This document shows, piece after piece, positions 33,265-42,669 of a stretch of 64,000 nt of DNA. The DNA is taken from positions 1,621,501 through 1,685,500 of the forward strand of contig CP054675.1 of NCBI GenBank assembly GCA_013348845.1. Reading direction: 5' to 3'. This DNA comes from Candidatus Tepidiaquacella proteinivora (GTDB lineage: Bacteria; Bacteroidota; Ignavibacteria; Tepidaquicellales; Tepidaquicellaceae). Below the pieces are notes generated by a model. It was not told the DNA's origin and did not search any database. It was given only the letters and a program-made list of their open reading frames with translations. The number at the start of each line of letters is the position of its first letter. Position 1 is the first letter of the stretch. Both the position numbers and the translations under genes were made by a program.

Positions 33265-35808
33265 TTATTTCAGAATCAGTTCTTTTTCATTGTTGAATGA
33301 AAATTTCAGAAATAGAAGAAAAGCTACAGAATATATAATAGCTGAAATAACATAGATTAACTTAAATCCTGAAATCATAGAAATTAGCATAATAAGGGCA
33401 GTACCTATGACGGAAAAGAAACCATTTACTGCCCAGCAAATTGGTATTGTACTTTTATCCAATATGCCAAGTTTTGTTATACCAAGAGGGAAAGGCATAC
33501 CCATAAAAAAACTGATCGGAAAAATAATTATGATTGAAAATAAAACTTTTAAAAATAAACTTGTTTTTACTAATCCGTAGAAAATGTTTGGGACAACTAA
33601 ACCAATAAATAGACAGCATAAAACAATTAACAGAAAAATGTATCTAATATATTTCTCGGGCATATTTTTCGATACTCTACTTCCAATACCAGAACCAACA
33701 AGCATAGTTGAAATTACAGTAAGCATTGTATATACTGGTTGCCCTAAAAATAAGGTAAATTTTTGCATCATTGAAATTTGAATCATAATATAACCCAACC
33801 CAAGTAATGAAAAATAAATTATAAAATATTTTTTTACATTTTTACTACTTTTATTAATTAAAACTTCTGAATCATTTTTCTTCTGGAATACAAATGGAAA
33901 AATTAAAAACAAACAGGAAATAATTATAATTTGAACTAATAAAATTATAATTGTAACTTCTGCAACTGGTTTATCCTTAATTGCAAATATAGCACTTTTA
34001 TCTTGTGAGAGTACTTCTTTAATATTATCAAAATTTAATCCTCTAAATCCGATGTTGTTATCAAAAAAAGGTTTATTATCTGTAGCGGGGGTAATATCAA
34101 GATTATATTTATTTTTGATATTTAAAATTTCTTCATTAATATCAGGGTTTTCAATCAAATTCCCAATATCTGATTCAGGTAAAGATTCTTCTTCTATTTG
34201 GGGAAAATATAAAGTCTCTAAATTTAAATCTATTGCTTCAAGTTTAATATTATAAACTTCTTCAGGTGAAAATCCATTCTTTTTATAAATTACCCCCGCC
34301 AAAAAACTTTTTCCTTCTTCAAGTTCAAGTGAAGTTGGTTTTCTTTTAAAGACAATAATTTTTTCTTTAAAATTACAATAATCAGAATTTTCACTAATAT
34401 TATTTCTTTTTTCAACCCCACTTCCAAAATCTTCACTATCAACTACTCTTAGGGTTGTAATCAATTTGAATAGTTGAGTTTCTGGACGGGATATGTATAA
34501 AACTCCAGAATCAGTAAGTTTTCCAATGTATTCACTTATTGCTTCTCTGGTAAGGATGTAATTTTCTACCATACTCATAGCACCACTTGAAACTGCGGAT
34601 GCTGAAATTGTATGAGCAGATATAATTACGTCAAATTTCTCATCTCTTTTATTTAGTTCTGCTCTTGCATCGTTAGTAATAAGTTCAACCGATTTGTTAT
34701 TTTTTATAAGGGGTCCCGTCCAGTATGATAATTTATTTGAAATTAAGTTATTAAGAATACCATTAATTTCTACTCCAACAACTTTTTTTGCTTTATGGTA
34801 AAGACTAACAAGAATTTCTCCTCCCCCTGCAGACCCAATAATAAAAACATTTCTGTTTGAATCTGTTCCATATTCTTTATTCGCAAAAGCAAGATTCGAC
34901 GCATCTGCAGGTTTTCTCAATATTGGAAGCGATTTAACGAATGGAATATTTGTATTCGCATTTCCAGCATCAATTATTCCAATATATAATCTATATCCAT
35001 CAATAGGTTCATCTTCATCCGAAACTACATCAACTTTTGAAAAAGAATTCCATTCTGTTAAAATCTTCAAATCAGGTCTGAGCTCAGCAAGATTCACAAT
35101 TTTTTTGTTTGGCGATACATTAATTTTTAAAACCGTACTCTTATTATAAAGCACAATTATTGAAATAAAAATTAATGCAAGGGAAACAAAAATTATTTTT
35201 CTGTATTTCTTATATGAAAAAACAACGGAAGATAAAAATCCAATAATAGCAACTATTGCGATTGTCCCATCGCTACCCACTAAAGGAACAAAAACAATAA
35301 ATACAAAACAGGCAAAACCAGCTCCTAACAGATCAAAAAAATATAATGTGTGTATATTCTTTTCAAACTTTGTTATTAATAAAGCAATAATCAGACCCGC
35401 GAAAAAAAACGGTATTGTAATCAGAATATAATATAACGGTAAATAAATAAGTTGTATTCTTTCTGACAGTAAGCTAAATGGATCAACCGGTATCAAATTC
35501 ATAATATAGAATGAAATCAGAACAGTTGCACCAAATACAATTGATAATACGGAAGTTGTTAAACTATTTTTCCTGCTTTGAAAAATTTTGAAGTTTGCAA
35601 GAAACACTCCACTTATACCGAATCCAAGCAATGCAATACTTATAATCATAAATGCAAAATTATACCATAGGGAAACTGATAATACTCTTGTTAAATTAAA
35701 TTCATGAATCAGAACCGCCATAGATATCAAAAATATTCCTATGTAATTATTAGCAGTAAAACTTTCTTCAAAATTTTTAAGGGGCTGTTTAGCATTAATT
35801 TTTTTCAT
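33265..35808 (-). CDS. Multi-pass membrane protein with spermidine-synthase-like (SAM-fold) domain
   Basis: An 847-residue protein. Seven hydrophobic helices (about residues 20-235) come first. A Rossmann-fold domain like spermidine synthase follows at about 300-480, with NVFIIGSAGGGEILVSLY as the SAM-type glycine loop and VVGVEIN as the acidic strand. After a linker of about 140 residues, six further helices close the protein (about 625-845). FCB and other bacteria have many such membrane-embedded SpeE-like proteins with no proven aminopropyltransferase role. The glycine loop GSAGGGE departs from the usual GGGDG of SpeE, so the substrate is uncertain. The gene is divergent from ccmB. Confidence 0.78.
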   Translation of the reverse strand: MKKINAKQPLKNFEESFTANNYIGIFLISMAVLIHEFNLTRVLSVSLWYNFAFMIISIALLGFGISGVFLANFKIFQSRKNSLTTSVLSIVFGATVLISFYIMNLIPVDPFSLLSERIQLIYLPLYYILITIPFFFAGLIIALLITKFEKNIHTLYFFDLLGAGFACFVFIVFVPLVGSDGTIAIVAIIGFLSSVVFSYKKYRKIIFVSLALIFISIIVLYNKSTVLKINVSPNKKIVNLAELRPDLKILTEWNSFSKVDVVSDEDEPIDGYRLYIGIIDAGNANTNIPFVKSLPILRKPADASNLAFANKEYGTDSNRNVFIIGSAGGGEILVSLYHKAKKVVGVEINGILNNLISNKLSYWTGPLIKNNKSVELITNDARAELNKRDEKFDVIISAHTISASAVSSGAMSMVENYILTREAISEYIGKLTDSGVLYISRPETQLFKLITTLRVVDSEDFGSGVEKRNNISENSDYCNFKEKIIVFKRKPTSLELEEGKSFLAGVIYKKNGFSPEEVYNIKLEAIDLNLETLYFPQIEEESLPESDIGNLIENPDINEEILNIKNKYNLDITPATDNKPFFDNNIGFRGLNFDNIKEVLSQDKSAIFAIKDKPVAEVTIIILLVQIIIISCLFLIFPFVFQKKNDSEVLINKSSKNVKKYFIIYFSLLGLGYIMIQISMMQKFTLFLGQPVYTMLTVISTMLVGSGIGSRVSKNMPEKYIRYIFLLIVLCCLFIGLVVPNIFYGLVKTSLFLKVLFSIIIIFPISFFMGMPFPLGITKLGILDKSTIPICWAVNGFFSVIGTALIMLISMISGFKLIYVISAIIYSVAFLLFLKFSFNNEKELILK

Positions 35809-35960
35809 TTTTCTTCGGGTTGTTAATTATTTTTAAAATTAATCATTTAATAATAAAATTTTAATATTAAAAATTAAATTTTCCGTATATCTATTAAGTA
35901 TTCATTATTCATTTTTTATTTAATAATTTTTAATTTAACTTTGAACAGTAATAATTTTTG

Positions 35961-36629
35961 ATGAAATTATTAAAGTTATCTTTTTTAATTCTAAAAAAAG
36001 ATTTAAAGTCCGAGATAAGGGATAGATATGCTTTAAACTCTCTTTTAATGTTTGTGCTGGTTATAATTTTAATTATAAAGTTCTCTTTCGGAAATGAAAA
36101 TATTTCCTCTGAAATTTTATCCGGTATTTTTTGGATTGCTATATACTTTACAGCGGCAAGTGGCTTATCAAGGGTTTTTATTAAAGAAGAAGAAAGGGAA
36201 ACTTCCATTGCTTTAAAGGTGACAGTAAATCATACGGAAATATTTATTGGAAAATTACTTTTTAATTTTAGTTTAACTTTATTTTTAAATACTATCATTC
36301 TTTTTTTATTTTTATTAATAATTGAATTTAAAATAAAGACTTTGCCCGGCTTTTTATTTATATTTACCTTAGGTAATTTAGGATTAATAATATCTTCAAC
36401 TATAATCGCCGCAATAATATCAAAGGCAAATGTAAAAGGAGCATTATATCCAGCTCTTTCATTTCCGGTTTTGTTACCTATCTTAATTTCGGTCATAAAT
36501 GGTACAAATCTTACTTTAAATACAAACAATTTTGAAGAATTACTCCCTGATATACAAATACTAATTTCATATTGTATTGTTGTGTTAACAATATCTTTAA
36601 TGGTCTTTAAGTTTATATGGGAAGATTAA
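35961..36629 (+). CDS. ccmB: Heme exporter protein B
   Basis: A 222-residue inner-membrane protein with six hydrophobic helices. CcmB is the permease subunit of the CcmABCD(E) system that supplies heme for periplasmic cytochrome c maturation (system I). The opening FLILKKDLKSEIRDRYALN and the RVFIKEEERETSIAL loop match the family well, and the length is normal. I take the ATG at 35961 rather than the adjoining in-frame TTG at 35958. Partners ccmA, ccmC, ccmE and ccmF are not adjacent; the next genes encode an exported protein of unknown function and a GT-C type membrane protein. FCB genomes often scatter ccm genes, so this need not be a remnant. Confidence 0.85.
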   Translation: MKLLKLSFLILKKDLKSEIRDRYALNSLLMFVLVIILIIKFSFGNENISSEILSGIFWIAIYFTAASGLSRVFIKEEERETSIALKVTVNHTEIFIGKLLFNFSLTLFLNTIILFLFLLIIEFKIKTLPGFLFIFTLGNLGLIISSTIIAAIISKANVKGALYPALSFPVLLPILISVINGTNLTLNTNNFEELLPDIQILISYCIVVLTISLMVFKFIWED

Positions 36630-36668
36630 TTAAAAAAGTTTTATATAAAAAATAAAACCATAATATAA

Positions 36669-37496
36669 ATGAGATATTTGTTTTTATTATTGTTCCTTAC
36701 TTTTCCTGCAATATTATTGTCTCAGGAAGGTATTATTTTAGAAAAGATAGAGTTTTTTGAACGGGGATATGAAGCGCCAAAAGAAGAAATAACCTATGCA
36801 ACTGATTTCTCAAAAGAAAATACAAGGTATATTTGGACAAGGGTATTTGTGCAGAATCTGTTTTACCAAAAGACAGACCAATCTCATTTAGTTCTATTTA
36901 GATATTATAATCCATATGATTCACTTATTGCAGAATTTACCGCAACATTGAATATAAAAAGAGAGCAGGAAAAAGCTTATGCCTCAAGGGGATGGGGCTG
37001 GGAAGAGCCGGGGCGCTGGAAAAATGGTATATATAGAGTAGAAGTATATATTGATGAAATTTTTATGGGAGAAAAACAATTTATAATAATTGAGCAAAAA
37101 TATCTTCAACCCGCAGAGCAAACAGTAGAACTTATCAAAATAAAATTTTGGGAGAGCCCGGAAAGTGGTCTTGAAATAAATAAACGGGTTTATACCAATA
37201 AATTTTTAAAAAGTAAAACAAGATATATTAATACAACATTAGAAATAAAAAACTTACAATATGGAATTTCCGATAACACTGTAAATTTATATTTAAAATA
37301 TTATTTACCAGATGGTACATTATGGGAAATACCTAAAATTAGTGTTGTAATTGAACAAGACTGGGAATATGCAGAAATTTATAATGGGTGTGGTTTTAGC
37401 GAACCGGGATTTTTCGAACCAGGTACATACAGGGTAGAGGTGCATTATTGCGGAGAAATTTTTGCTGTTGGATATTTTACCATTACTACTCAATAA
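36669..37496 (+). CDS. Exported protein of unknown function with two duplicated domains
   Basis: I do not recognise the family. The 275-residue protein has a signal peptide (residues 1-19, ending LLSQ) and then two copies of a domain of about 120 residues (about 22-140 and 152-274). Each copy opens with an I/L-x-K-I-x-F-x-E strand, has an aromatic core (TRYIWTRVFVQNL in the first, TRYINTTLEIKNL in the second), a conserved x-EPGxxxxGxYRVEV strand (WEEPGRWKNGIYRVEV and FSEPGFFEPGTYRVEV) and a final F-x-I strand. The predicted form is a pair of beta-sandwich domains in the periplasm or on the surface. It sits between ccmB (39 bp upstream) and a GT-C-like gene (6 bp downstream) and is probably co-transcribed with both. 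Confidence 0.75.
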   Translation: MRYLFLLLFLTFPAILLSQEGIILEKIEFFERGYEAPKEEITYATDFSKENTRYIWTRVFVQNLFYQKTDQSHLVLFRYYNPYDSLIAEFTATLNIKREQEKAYASRGWGWEEPGRWKNGIYRVEVYIDEIFMGEKQFIIIEQKYLQPAEQTVELIKIKFWESPESGLEINKRVYTNKFLKSKTRYINTTLEIKNLQYGISDNTVNLYLKYYLPDGTLWEIPKISVVIEQDWEYAEIYNGCGFSEPGFFEPGTYRVEVHYCGEIFAVGYFTITTQ

Positions 37497-37502
37497 AATA
37501 TA

Positions 37503-39080
37503 ATGCTGTTAAATAAAATTAAATTTAACTTAACACAAAATTTTAGACAAAATATATTATTACATTATGCTATTATTATCCTTTTATGTATAATAATCCT
37601 TATTCCTTCATTTAAAAATGGATTTTTCGGAGATGATTATTCCTGGCTATTACAAGCAAAGGAAAGCTCGCTTAAGAAAGTTGGGGTAATATTCTTTGAG
37701 CCTGCACCTTATGAATATTTCAGGCCAATTCCAAAGGTAATATTTGCTGTTCTTTGGAATATATTTCCTCTATCTCCTATAGAAAAAGAAGGTAATATAT
37801 TTTATTACAGATTTTTAGTATTGTTAATTAATATTTTAACCACAATAATTTTATATAACTTAATATCACAAAAATTCAATAAGTCAATCGCGTTTATTAC
37901 AGCTTGTTTTTTTTCTGTAATTTCCTGCCATTCTGAAGCTCTTTATTCCATAAATTGTTTAAACGAACTACTTTCAGCTTTGTTTATTCTTTTAGGTTTG
38001 TTTTTATTTGTTAAGTCAAAACATTTTATTTCAGCTAAAATTTTCTTTTCAATAATTTGTTTTTTACTGGCAGTACTCTCCAGAGAAAGTGCTTTTTGTT
38101 TTATATTTTTATTGTTCTTGTTTGACTACTCCCCGAAATATCAAGGGGAAAAAAGCAGTGTAAACTTTTCACAAAAAATTGTAATTATATTAGTTGTTTC
38201 ACTACTTTATATAATCCTGAGATTAATTTCTTATCATTACTACTTTGAATTATATTCCTCCGGGAATTACGGTATTATAGACACAAATATATTTCGATAC
38301 TTCTATAAAATTTTTCATTACTTTATCAATATAATTTTTCCAGTTAAGACTATATTTTATATAATTGGTTTTGAAAATTACGAAAAGCTTAGAAATGCCT
38401 TTCTTAATCCCGCTGATAATATAAAATTGTTTTCTTTTCTCGTTTTCTCATCAATCATAATATTGTCAATTTTAATTTTCTTATTCAAAGTCCTTTTTAA
38501 ACCTCAAAAACTACCAAAAGATAATTTATTAGGTTCAAACTATTTTAGTTTTGTTTTTCCTTTTTTATTTACATTATTTGCTTTAATCGTTTATTTACCG
38601 CTAAATGGTACAGCGGAAAGATTTTTATATCTTCCTTCGATCGGAATATGTTTATTGTTTGCTGTTTTTGCAGAGAGGTTTTTCGAGGGTTATAAAAAAG
38701 CATCTTCAAAGGCTGTAGTTATCTTGGTTGTGTTTATTTTAATTTTTATTTATTCCGCATCAATGTACCAAAGAGCATTTATGTGGAGAGAGACATCACT
38801 AAGAACTAAACACTTATTAATTAAGTTAGAAGAAAAAATTAATAATTCTATATTTGAATCCCAAAATCAAAATTTTGAGATTAATAATAAGAAGACTTTG
38901 AATATACTTCTATTAGATATACCAACAATAGAAAAAGGAACTTATTTTGTAAATCAGTACAATTTTAATCATATCTGGAAATTCTATTACCCGAAAGAAA
39001 ATGTAAGATTTTGGTTTTATAATAAACCAGATAATCTTGAGGTTGACTTGACCTTTTCTATTAACGAATTAAAAGAATAA
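37503..39080 (+). CDS. Multi-pass membrane protein, GT-C glycosyltransferase-like
   Basis: A 525-residue protein with about eleven to twelve hydrophobic helices. The first extracytoplasmic loop has FFGDDYSWL with Asp44-Asp45, the position of the catalytic acidic pair in GT-C enzymes such as ArnT and protein mannosyltransferases. Further features are SRESAF near residue 195 and NGTAERFLYLPS near residue 368, a motif frequent in bacterial TMTC/DUF1736-like proteins. Such enzymes use polyprenyl-phosphate sugars to modify proteins or glycans at the outer face of the inner membrane. The C-terminal 100 residues are soluble. It ends a ccmB-led transcription unit. The precise activity is not determined. 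Confidence 0.7.
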   Translation: MLLNKIKFNLTQNFRQNILLHYAIIILLCIIILIPSFKNGFFGDDYSWLLQAKESSLKKVGVIFFEPAPYEYFRPIPKVIFAVLWNIFPLSPIEKEGNIFYYRFLVLLINILTTIILYNLISQKFNKSIAFITACFFSVISCHSEALYSINCLNELLSALFILLGLFLFVKSKHFISAKIFFSIICFLLAVLSRESAFCFIFLLFLFDYSPKYQGEKSSVNFSQKIVIILVVSLLYIILRLISYHYYFELYSSGNYGIIDTNIFRYFYKIFHYFINIIFPVKTIFYIIGFENYEKLRNAFLNPADNIKLFSFLVFSSIIILSILIFLFKVLFKPQKLPKDNLLGSNYFSFVFPFLFTLFALIVYLPLNGTAERFLYLPSIGICLLFAVFAERFFEGYKKASSKAVVILVVFILIFIYSASMYQRAFMWRETSLRTKHLLIKLEEKINNSIFESQNQNFEINNKKTLNILLLDIPTIEKGTYFVNQYNFNHIWKFYYPKENVRFWFYNKPDNLEVDLTFSINELKE

Positions 39081-39093
39081 ATTCATTCTTACA

Positions 39094-39864
39094 TTATATT
39101 TTTGCGGGGGGTAAATCAAAAGATGTATCTTTTTTTTCCATTGCTCTCCATAGATTCTGACAGGGAAATCTGTTTTCGTAAATTGCTCTTGAAATCATTA
39201 CAGAATCTACTCTTGGTATGTTTAAATCCATTATCGATTTTAAATGCATGTAAGATCCGATACCGCCTGCAACCGTAATTTTAAGAGACGTATTCTGCGC
39301 CAATTCAACAATTCTTTCAAGGAAAGGACCACTATAATTTCCTACTCTTGTTACATCCTGGTAAATTATTCTTGTTGCACCACATTTTTCAACCTTCTTT
39401 GCAAATTCAAGGGGAGTTATATTAGCATAATTAATCCATCCGTTTGTAACAACATTATTGAGCTTTTCGTCTATACCAACAACAATTTTAACCGGGGAAA
39501 ATTTATCAACTAATTTATTAATAAAACCCGGGACAGTAATAGCAGCCGTTCCAATTACAAGTCTATATACTCCAAGTTCTTTTATCATCTTTTCTGCAAC
39601 TTTAATATTTCTAATTCCACCCCCAAGTTGAATTGGCATATCAACCGAATGTGCAATTTCCTTAATAATACCATAGTTTTTCATTTCACCATATAAGGCA
39701 CCATCAAGGTCTGTAATATGGAGGGCTTTAAAGTTCTCTCGCCTTAACAATTTTGCCACTTTTACAGGATTATCAGTATAAAATTCAGTTTTATCATCAA
39801 GCCCCGAAAATATACGCAAGCATTTTCCATCCATTATATCTATCACAGGTATTACGAGCAACAT
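39094..39864 (-). CDS. hisA: Phosphoribosylformimino-5-aminoimidazole carboxamide ribotide isomerase
   Basis: A 256-residue (beta/alpha)8 enzyme of histidine synthesis that performs an Amadori isomerisation of ProFAR to PRFAR. It opens with VIPVIDIMDGKCLR, containing the catalytic Asp on strand 1. The first phosphate-binding loop is LGGGIRN, the acceptor Asp is in the strand-5 motif YQDVTRVGNYSGP, and the second phosphate loop is AGGIGS. These show the internal half-barrel repeat of the HisA/HisF group. It is slightly longer than usual (about 240-245) because of a Pro-containing tail. No other his gene is nearby, so the pathway is dispersed or this copy has another use. Confidence 0.82.
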   Translation of the reverse strand: MLLVIPVIDIMDGKCLRIFSGLDDKTEFYTDNPVKVAKLLRRENFKALHITDLDGALYGEMKNYGIIKEIAHSVDMPIQLGGGIRNIKVAEKMIKELGVYRLVIGTAAITVPGFINKLVDKFSPVKIVVGIDEKLNNVVTNGWINYANITPLEFAKKVEKCGATRIIYQDVTRVGNYSGPFLERIVELAQNTSLKITVAGGIGSYMHLKSIMDLNIPRVDSVMISRAIYENRFPCQNLWRAMEKKDTSFDLPPAKI

Positions 39865-39935
39865 AATAACTATTAAAATTAAAAATTAACTTTTTAAAAA
39901 GTACTATTATAAAACGGAGGTTGTATTAGACAGTT

Positions 39936-42287
39936 TTATCTTCTTACAATTGCTAATTTTCCCTTCCCAACTTTACTTCCATCTTTATTATATGCAACAA
40001 CAATATAAATTCCTGATGGAACAAGATTTCCATTTTTATCAAGGCCATTCCAACTTGCTATTCTTCCACCGGGAGAAGTAAGCTCTGCAATTACTTCACC
40101 TGTTAAAGTAATAATTTTTACATTAGAATTTTCTACTAATCCATCAATCTTTAACTGAACATTAGATGGAAGTATATATGGGTTAGGTTGGCAAATAATT
40201 TCATTAAATTCTTCTAATGGTCTTATTGCATCAGTGCTTACAACTGATAAACCTTTATTTGTTCCGAAATATGCTTTACCTGTTCTGGGGCTAACAATAA
40301 TGCAATTAACTTTATTATCAGTTATTGGGCTATTAGAAATATTAAACTGCTCAATTAATGTACTACCATCTTCAGATAAATGAAATATTCCATTGGATTC
40401 CGTTCCAATCCATTTGTGGTTTAAAACATCAACGGCAATACATCTACAATTTTCTGTAAATGGAACTTTAAGCCCTCCAGAAATTAAACTAACTTTTACG
40501 GGGGCGGGCTTTTTAGAGGGGTCCTTTATTGCTGCTAAGGGATTACTTATTATAAACACACCATTATTTGAAGCAATCCAGACCTCATTTTTTTTATCAA
40601 CAATTACATCAGTAATATCATCAACAGAAAAGTCACTTAAATAATAGAATCCATAAACATCATCATTTGTATTACCAATAGTATTATTGTCATTGAAGAA
40701 ATAGAGACCTTTGGGTGAAATTTCTCCTGATACAACCCATTTTGTATTGTATGCATCAATAGCAACTTCTTCAAGGTTGCTTGATGAAATTACCGGTGGA
40801 TTAGTAAAATCATAGAAAATGGAGTCGCCATTATAAGCATATAACGATTTATTGGAATTTTGCACATAAAAACTTAACCAGAATCTGCCACTATTATCAA
40901 AGGCTCCGCCAGAAGGGACGCAAAATGTAGGGGCGTTTGGTATGCCAGGTAGGTTAGAATTTGTAGGATTATAATTTTTCATCGTACCATCAGAATAAAT
41001 TATAGTTGCACCACCACCAAAGCTAAGAGCCCAAACAACATTGTATCCTGCAATAACTTTACTTATATTATTATTGTTACCAAGTTGCGGATAAATTTCC
41101 TTAATATATGGATACCAGTTCACACCATCAAATTTATAACATCCTGCATCCAAATTTGCGCCAGCTGCCCAAATATTTCCAAAATCATCTTCTGTTAAAT
41201 AGTTAAAAATATTCCTATGGGGACCAGATGGATAAAACTTTATAAATTGCCCATTGATAAAAATAATCAATCCGTTTTCTCGTTCTGCTATCAGTGGATT
41301 TCCGGAATTATCTTTCGATATAACATTAAAATCTCCGTTTTGGTAATATTTAAATATATTTCCTAAGTCATTTTTAAAAGCGTATTGAATATTTGTATCA
41401 GTTACTATGAATAGTTTATCTTCAATTGCTTTAGCGAATTTTACTTTTGCAGTAGCTATCAAAGGGTTGGGATAGGAATACCAACTTCCGTTGAAATAAT
41501 AACTAAACCCAAAATCAGATCCGGCAAAAACTTTACCATCAAAGGGTTCAATTGTATTAATATTTCCATCTAAGGGAGATGAATTATAATTACTCCATGA
41601 TGATGGATTGTTTAAATTCCCTGTTATTTTAGCGTATGCAATTCCAGATGCGGTTCCTGCAAATATAGTATCATTAGAAATTGCTAATCTATTTACTTTC
41701 GTTTTAAAAGAAAATGTTCCCAATTGATAATAAGGTGCGTCTACAAAATTTAAATTAATAAGTGATATTTTTTGAATACCATAACTTGTAGCAACAAAAA
41801 TATAATTTCCATAAATAATGAAATCATTAATCGATTTGTTAGTCTCGGTAGAGTTTTTGATGTCATAAATATATTTCCATTTTTTATCGTTCAGATTATA
41901 AATGGAAATTGAACCATCTGAAGCCCCAATCCATAGTCTATTCTGACCATCAATAATAACAGATAAAATATCATTATTAATCAGCCCACTAATATTAGTA
42001 AATTCTCCCTCAATTTTACCTGTCACAACATTTATAAAGAAAAGTCCACCTTCAGTAGCACAATATGCAATGTTATTTGAATTACTTACGGCAATTGAGC
42101 GGATATTCTTCTTATTCGTATATATTTCCCATTTTCTCCCATTAAATGACACTGCTTCTTTATCTTCGGCAGCAAAAGTGTTACTCATATAAAGAACAAA
42201 AATTCCCAATAAAACCTTCAAGATTAAATTAAGAATTTCATAATCTTTTTTAAAAAAAATACCTGAATATTTGTTTTTTATACACAT
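39936..42287 (-). CDS. Exported two-component-regulator-type propeller protein, PorZ-like
   Basis: A 783-residue protein with a signal peptide at about residues 20-41 (ending NTFA). The body is made of two beta-propellers built from short blades with motifs such as NRLWIGASDGSISIYN, GNIWAAGANLD, NEVWIASNNGVFIISN and KAYFGTNKGLSVVS. The last 80 residues form a FlgD-like/T9SS-type beta-sandwich with WNGLDKNGNLVPSGIYIV. Two propellers plus a C-terminal sandwich is the plan of PorZ, a surface protein needed for T9SS cargo processing in Porphyromonas gingivalis. The C-terminus lacks the NYPNPFN motif of the cargo proteins in this window. Other propeller proteins with the same parts exist, so PorZ is a candidate only. 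Confidence 0.72.
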   Translation of the reverse strand: MCIKNKYSGIFFKKDYEILNLILKVLLGIFVLYMSNTFAAEDKEAVSFNGRKWEIYTNKKNIRSIAVSNSNNIAYCATEGGLFFINVVTGKIEGEFTNISGLINNDILSVIIDGQNRLWIGASDGSISIYNLNDKKWKYIYDIKNSTETNKSINDFIIYGNYIFVATSYGIQKISLINLNFVDAPYYQLGTFSFKTKVNRLAISNDTIFAGTASGIAYAKITGNLNNPSSWSNYNSSPLDGNINTIEPFDGKVFAGSDFGFSYYFNGSWYSYPNPLIATAKVKFAKAIEDKLFIVTDTNIQYAFKNDLGNIFKYYQNGDFNVISKDNSGNPLIAERENGLIIFINGQFIKFYPSGPHRNIFNYLTEDDFGNIWAAGANLDAGCYKFDGVNWYPYIKEIYPQLGNNNNISKVIAGYNVVWALSFGGGATIIYSDGTMKNYNPTNSNLPGIPNAPTFCVPSGGAFDNSGRFWLSFYVQNSNKSLYAYNGDSIFYDFTNPPVISSSNLEEVAIDAYNTKWVVSGEISPKGLYFFNDNNTIGNTNDDVYGFYYLSDFSVDDITDVIVDKKNEVWIASNNGVFIISNPLAAIKDPSKKPAPVKVSLISGGLKVPFTENCRCIAVDVLNHKWIGTESNGIFHLSEDGSTLIEQFNISNSPITDNKVNCIIVSPRTGKAYFGTNKGLSVVSTDAIRPLEEFNEIICQPNPYILPSNVQLKIDGLVENSNVKIITLTGEVIAELTSPGGRIASWNGLDKNGNLVPSGIYIVVAYNKDGSKVGKGKLAIVRR

Positions 42288-42669
42288 TTTTCAAAAGTAT
42301 ATTTTAAAATAGTTCAATAATATTTATCCGAAACATTAAAATGAAATAATTTATTATAAAAATCAATACTTTTAGGATTATTCACACATTATATATTAAA
42401 ATAACAGTTTTAAATTTTAAATTAATATATTATAATCAACAGTTAGAAATCAAATTATCTATAGTTTTTACTTAATCATTTTCACAAAGAGACTTATAAA
42501 ATTGTCTATCAACTAATATTTAACATTTTACATTTTACATTTATTATGTATTTTTAAATTGTTATTTATTATTGTTGAATATTTTAAATATTAAACTTTA
42601 AAAAATAACTTATAAAAACAGCAAGTTATATAATTACAAATGGTATATAAATAAAAGTTGAAATTTTTT
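42288..42669. other. Divergent intergenic region, 382 bp, very AT-rich
   Basis: This gap lies between the left-going PorZ-like gene and the right-going glycosyltransferase gene and must contain both promoters. It includes a short run of imperfect repeats around TTAACATTTTACATTTTACATT (about 42520-42541). A related run occurs before nuoJ at about 49208-49235. I see no RNA gene, terminator or convincing short ORF. Confidence 0.5.
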
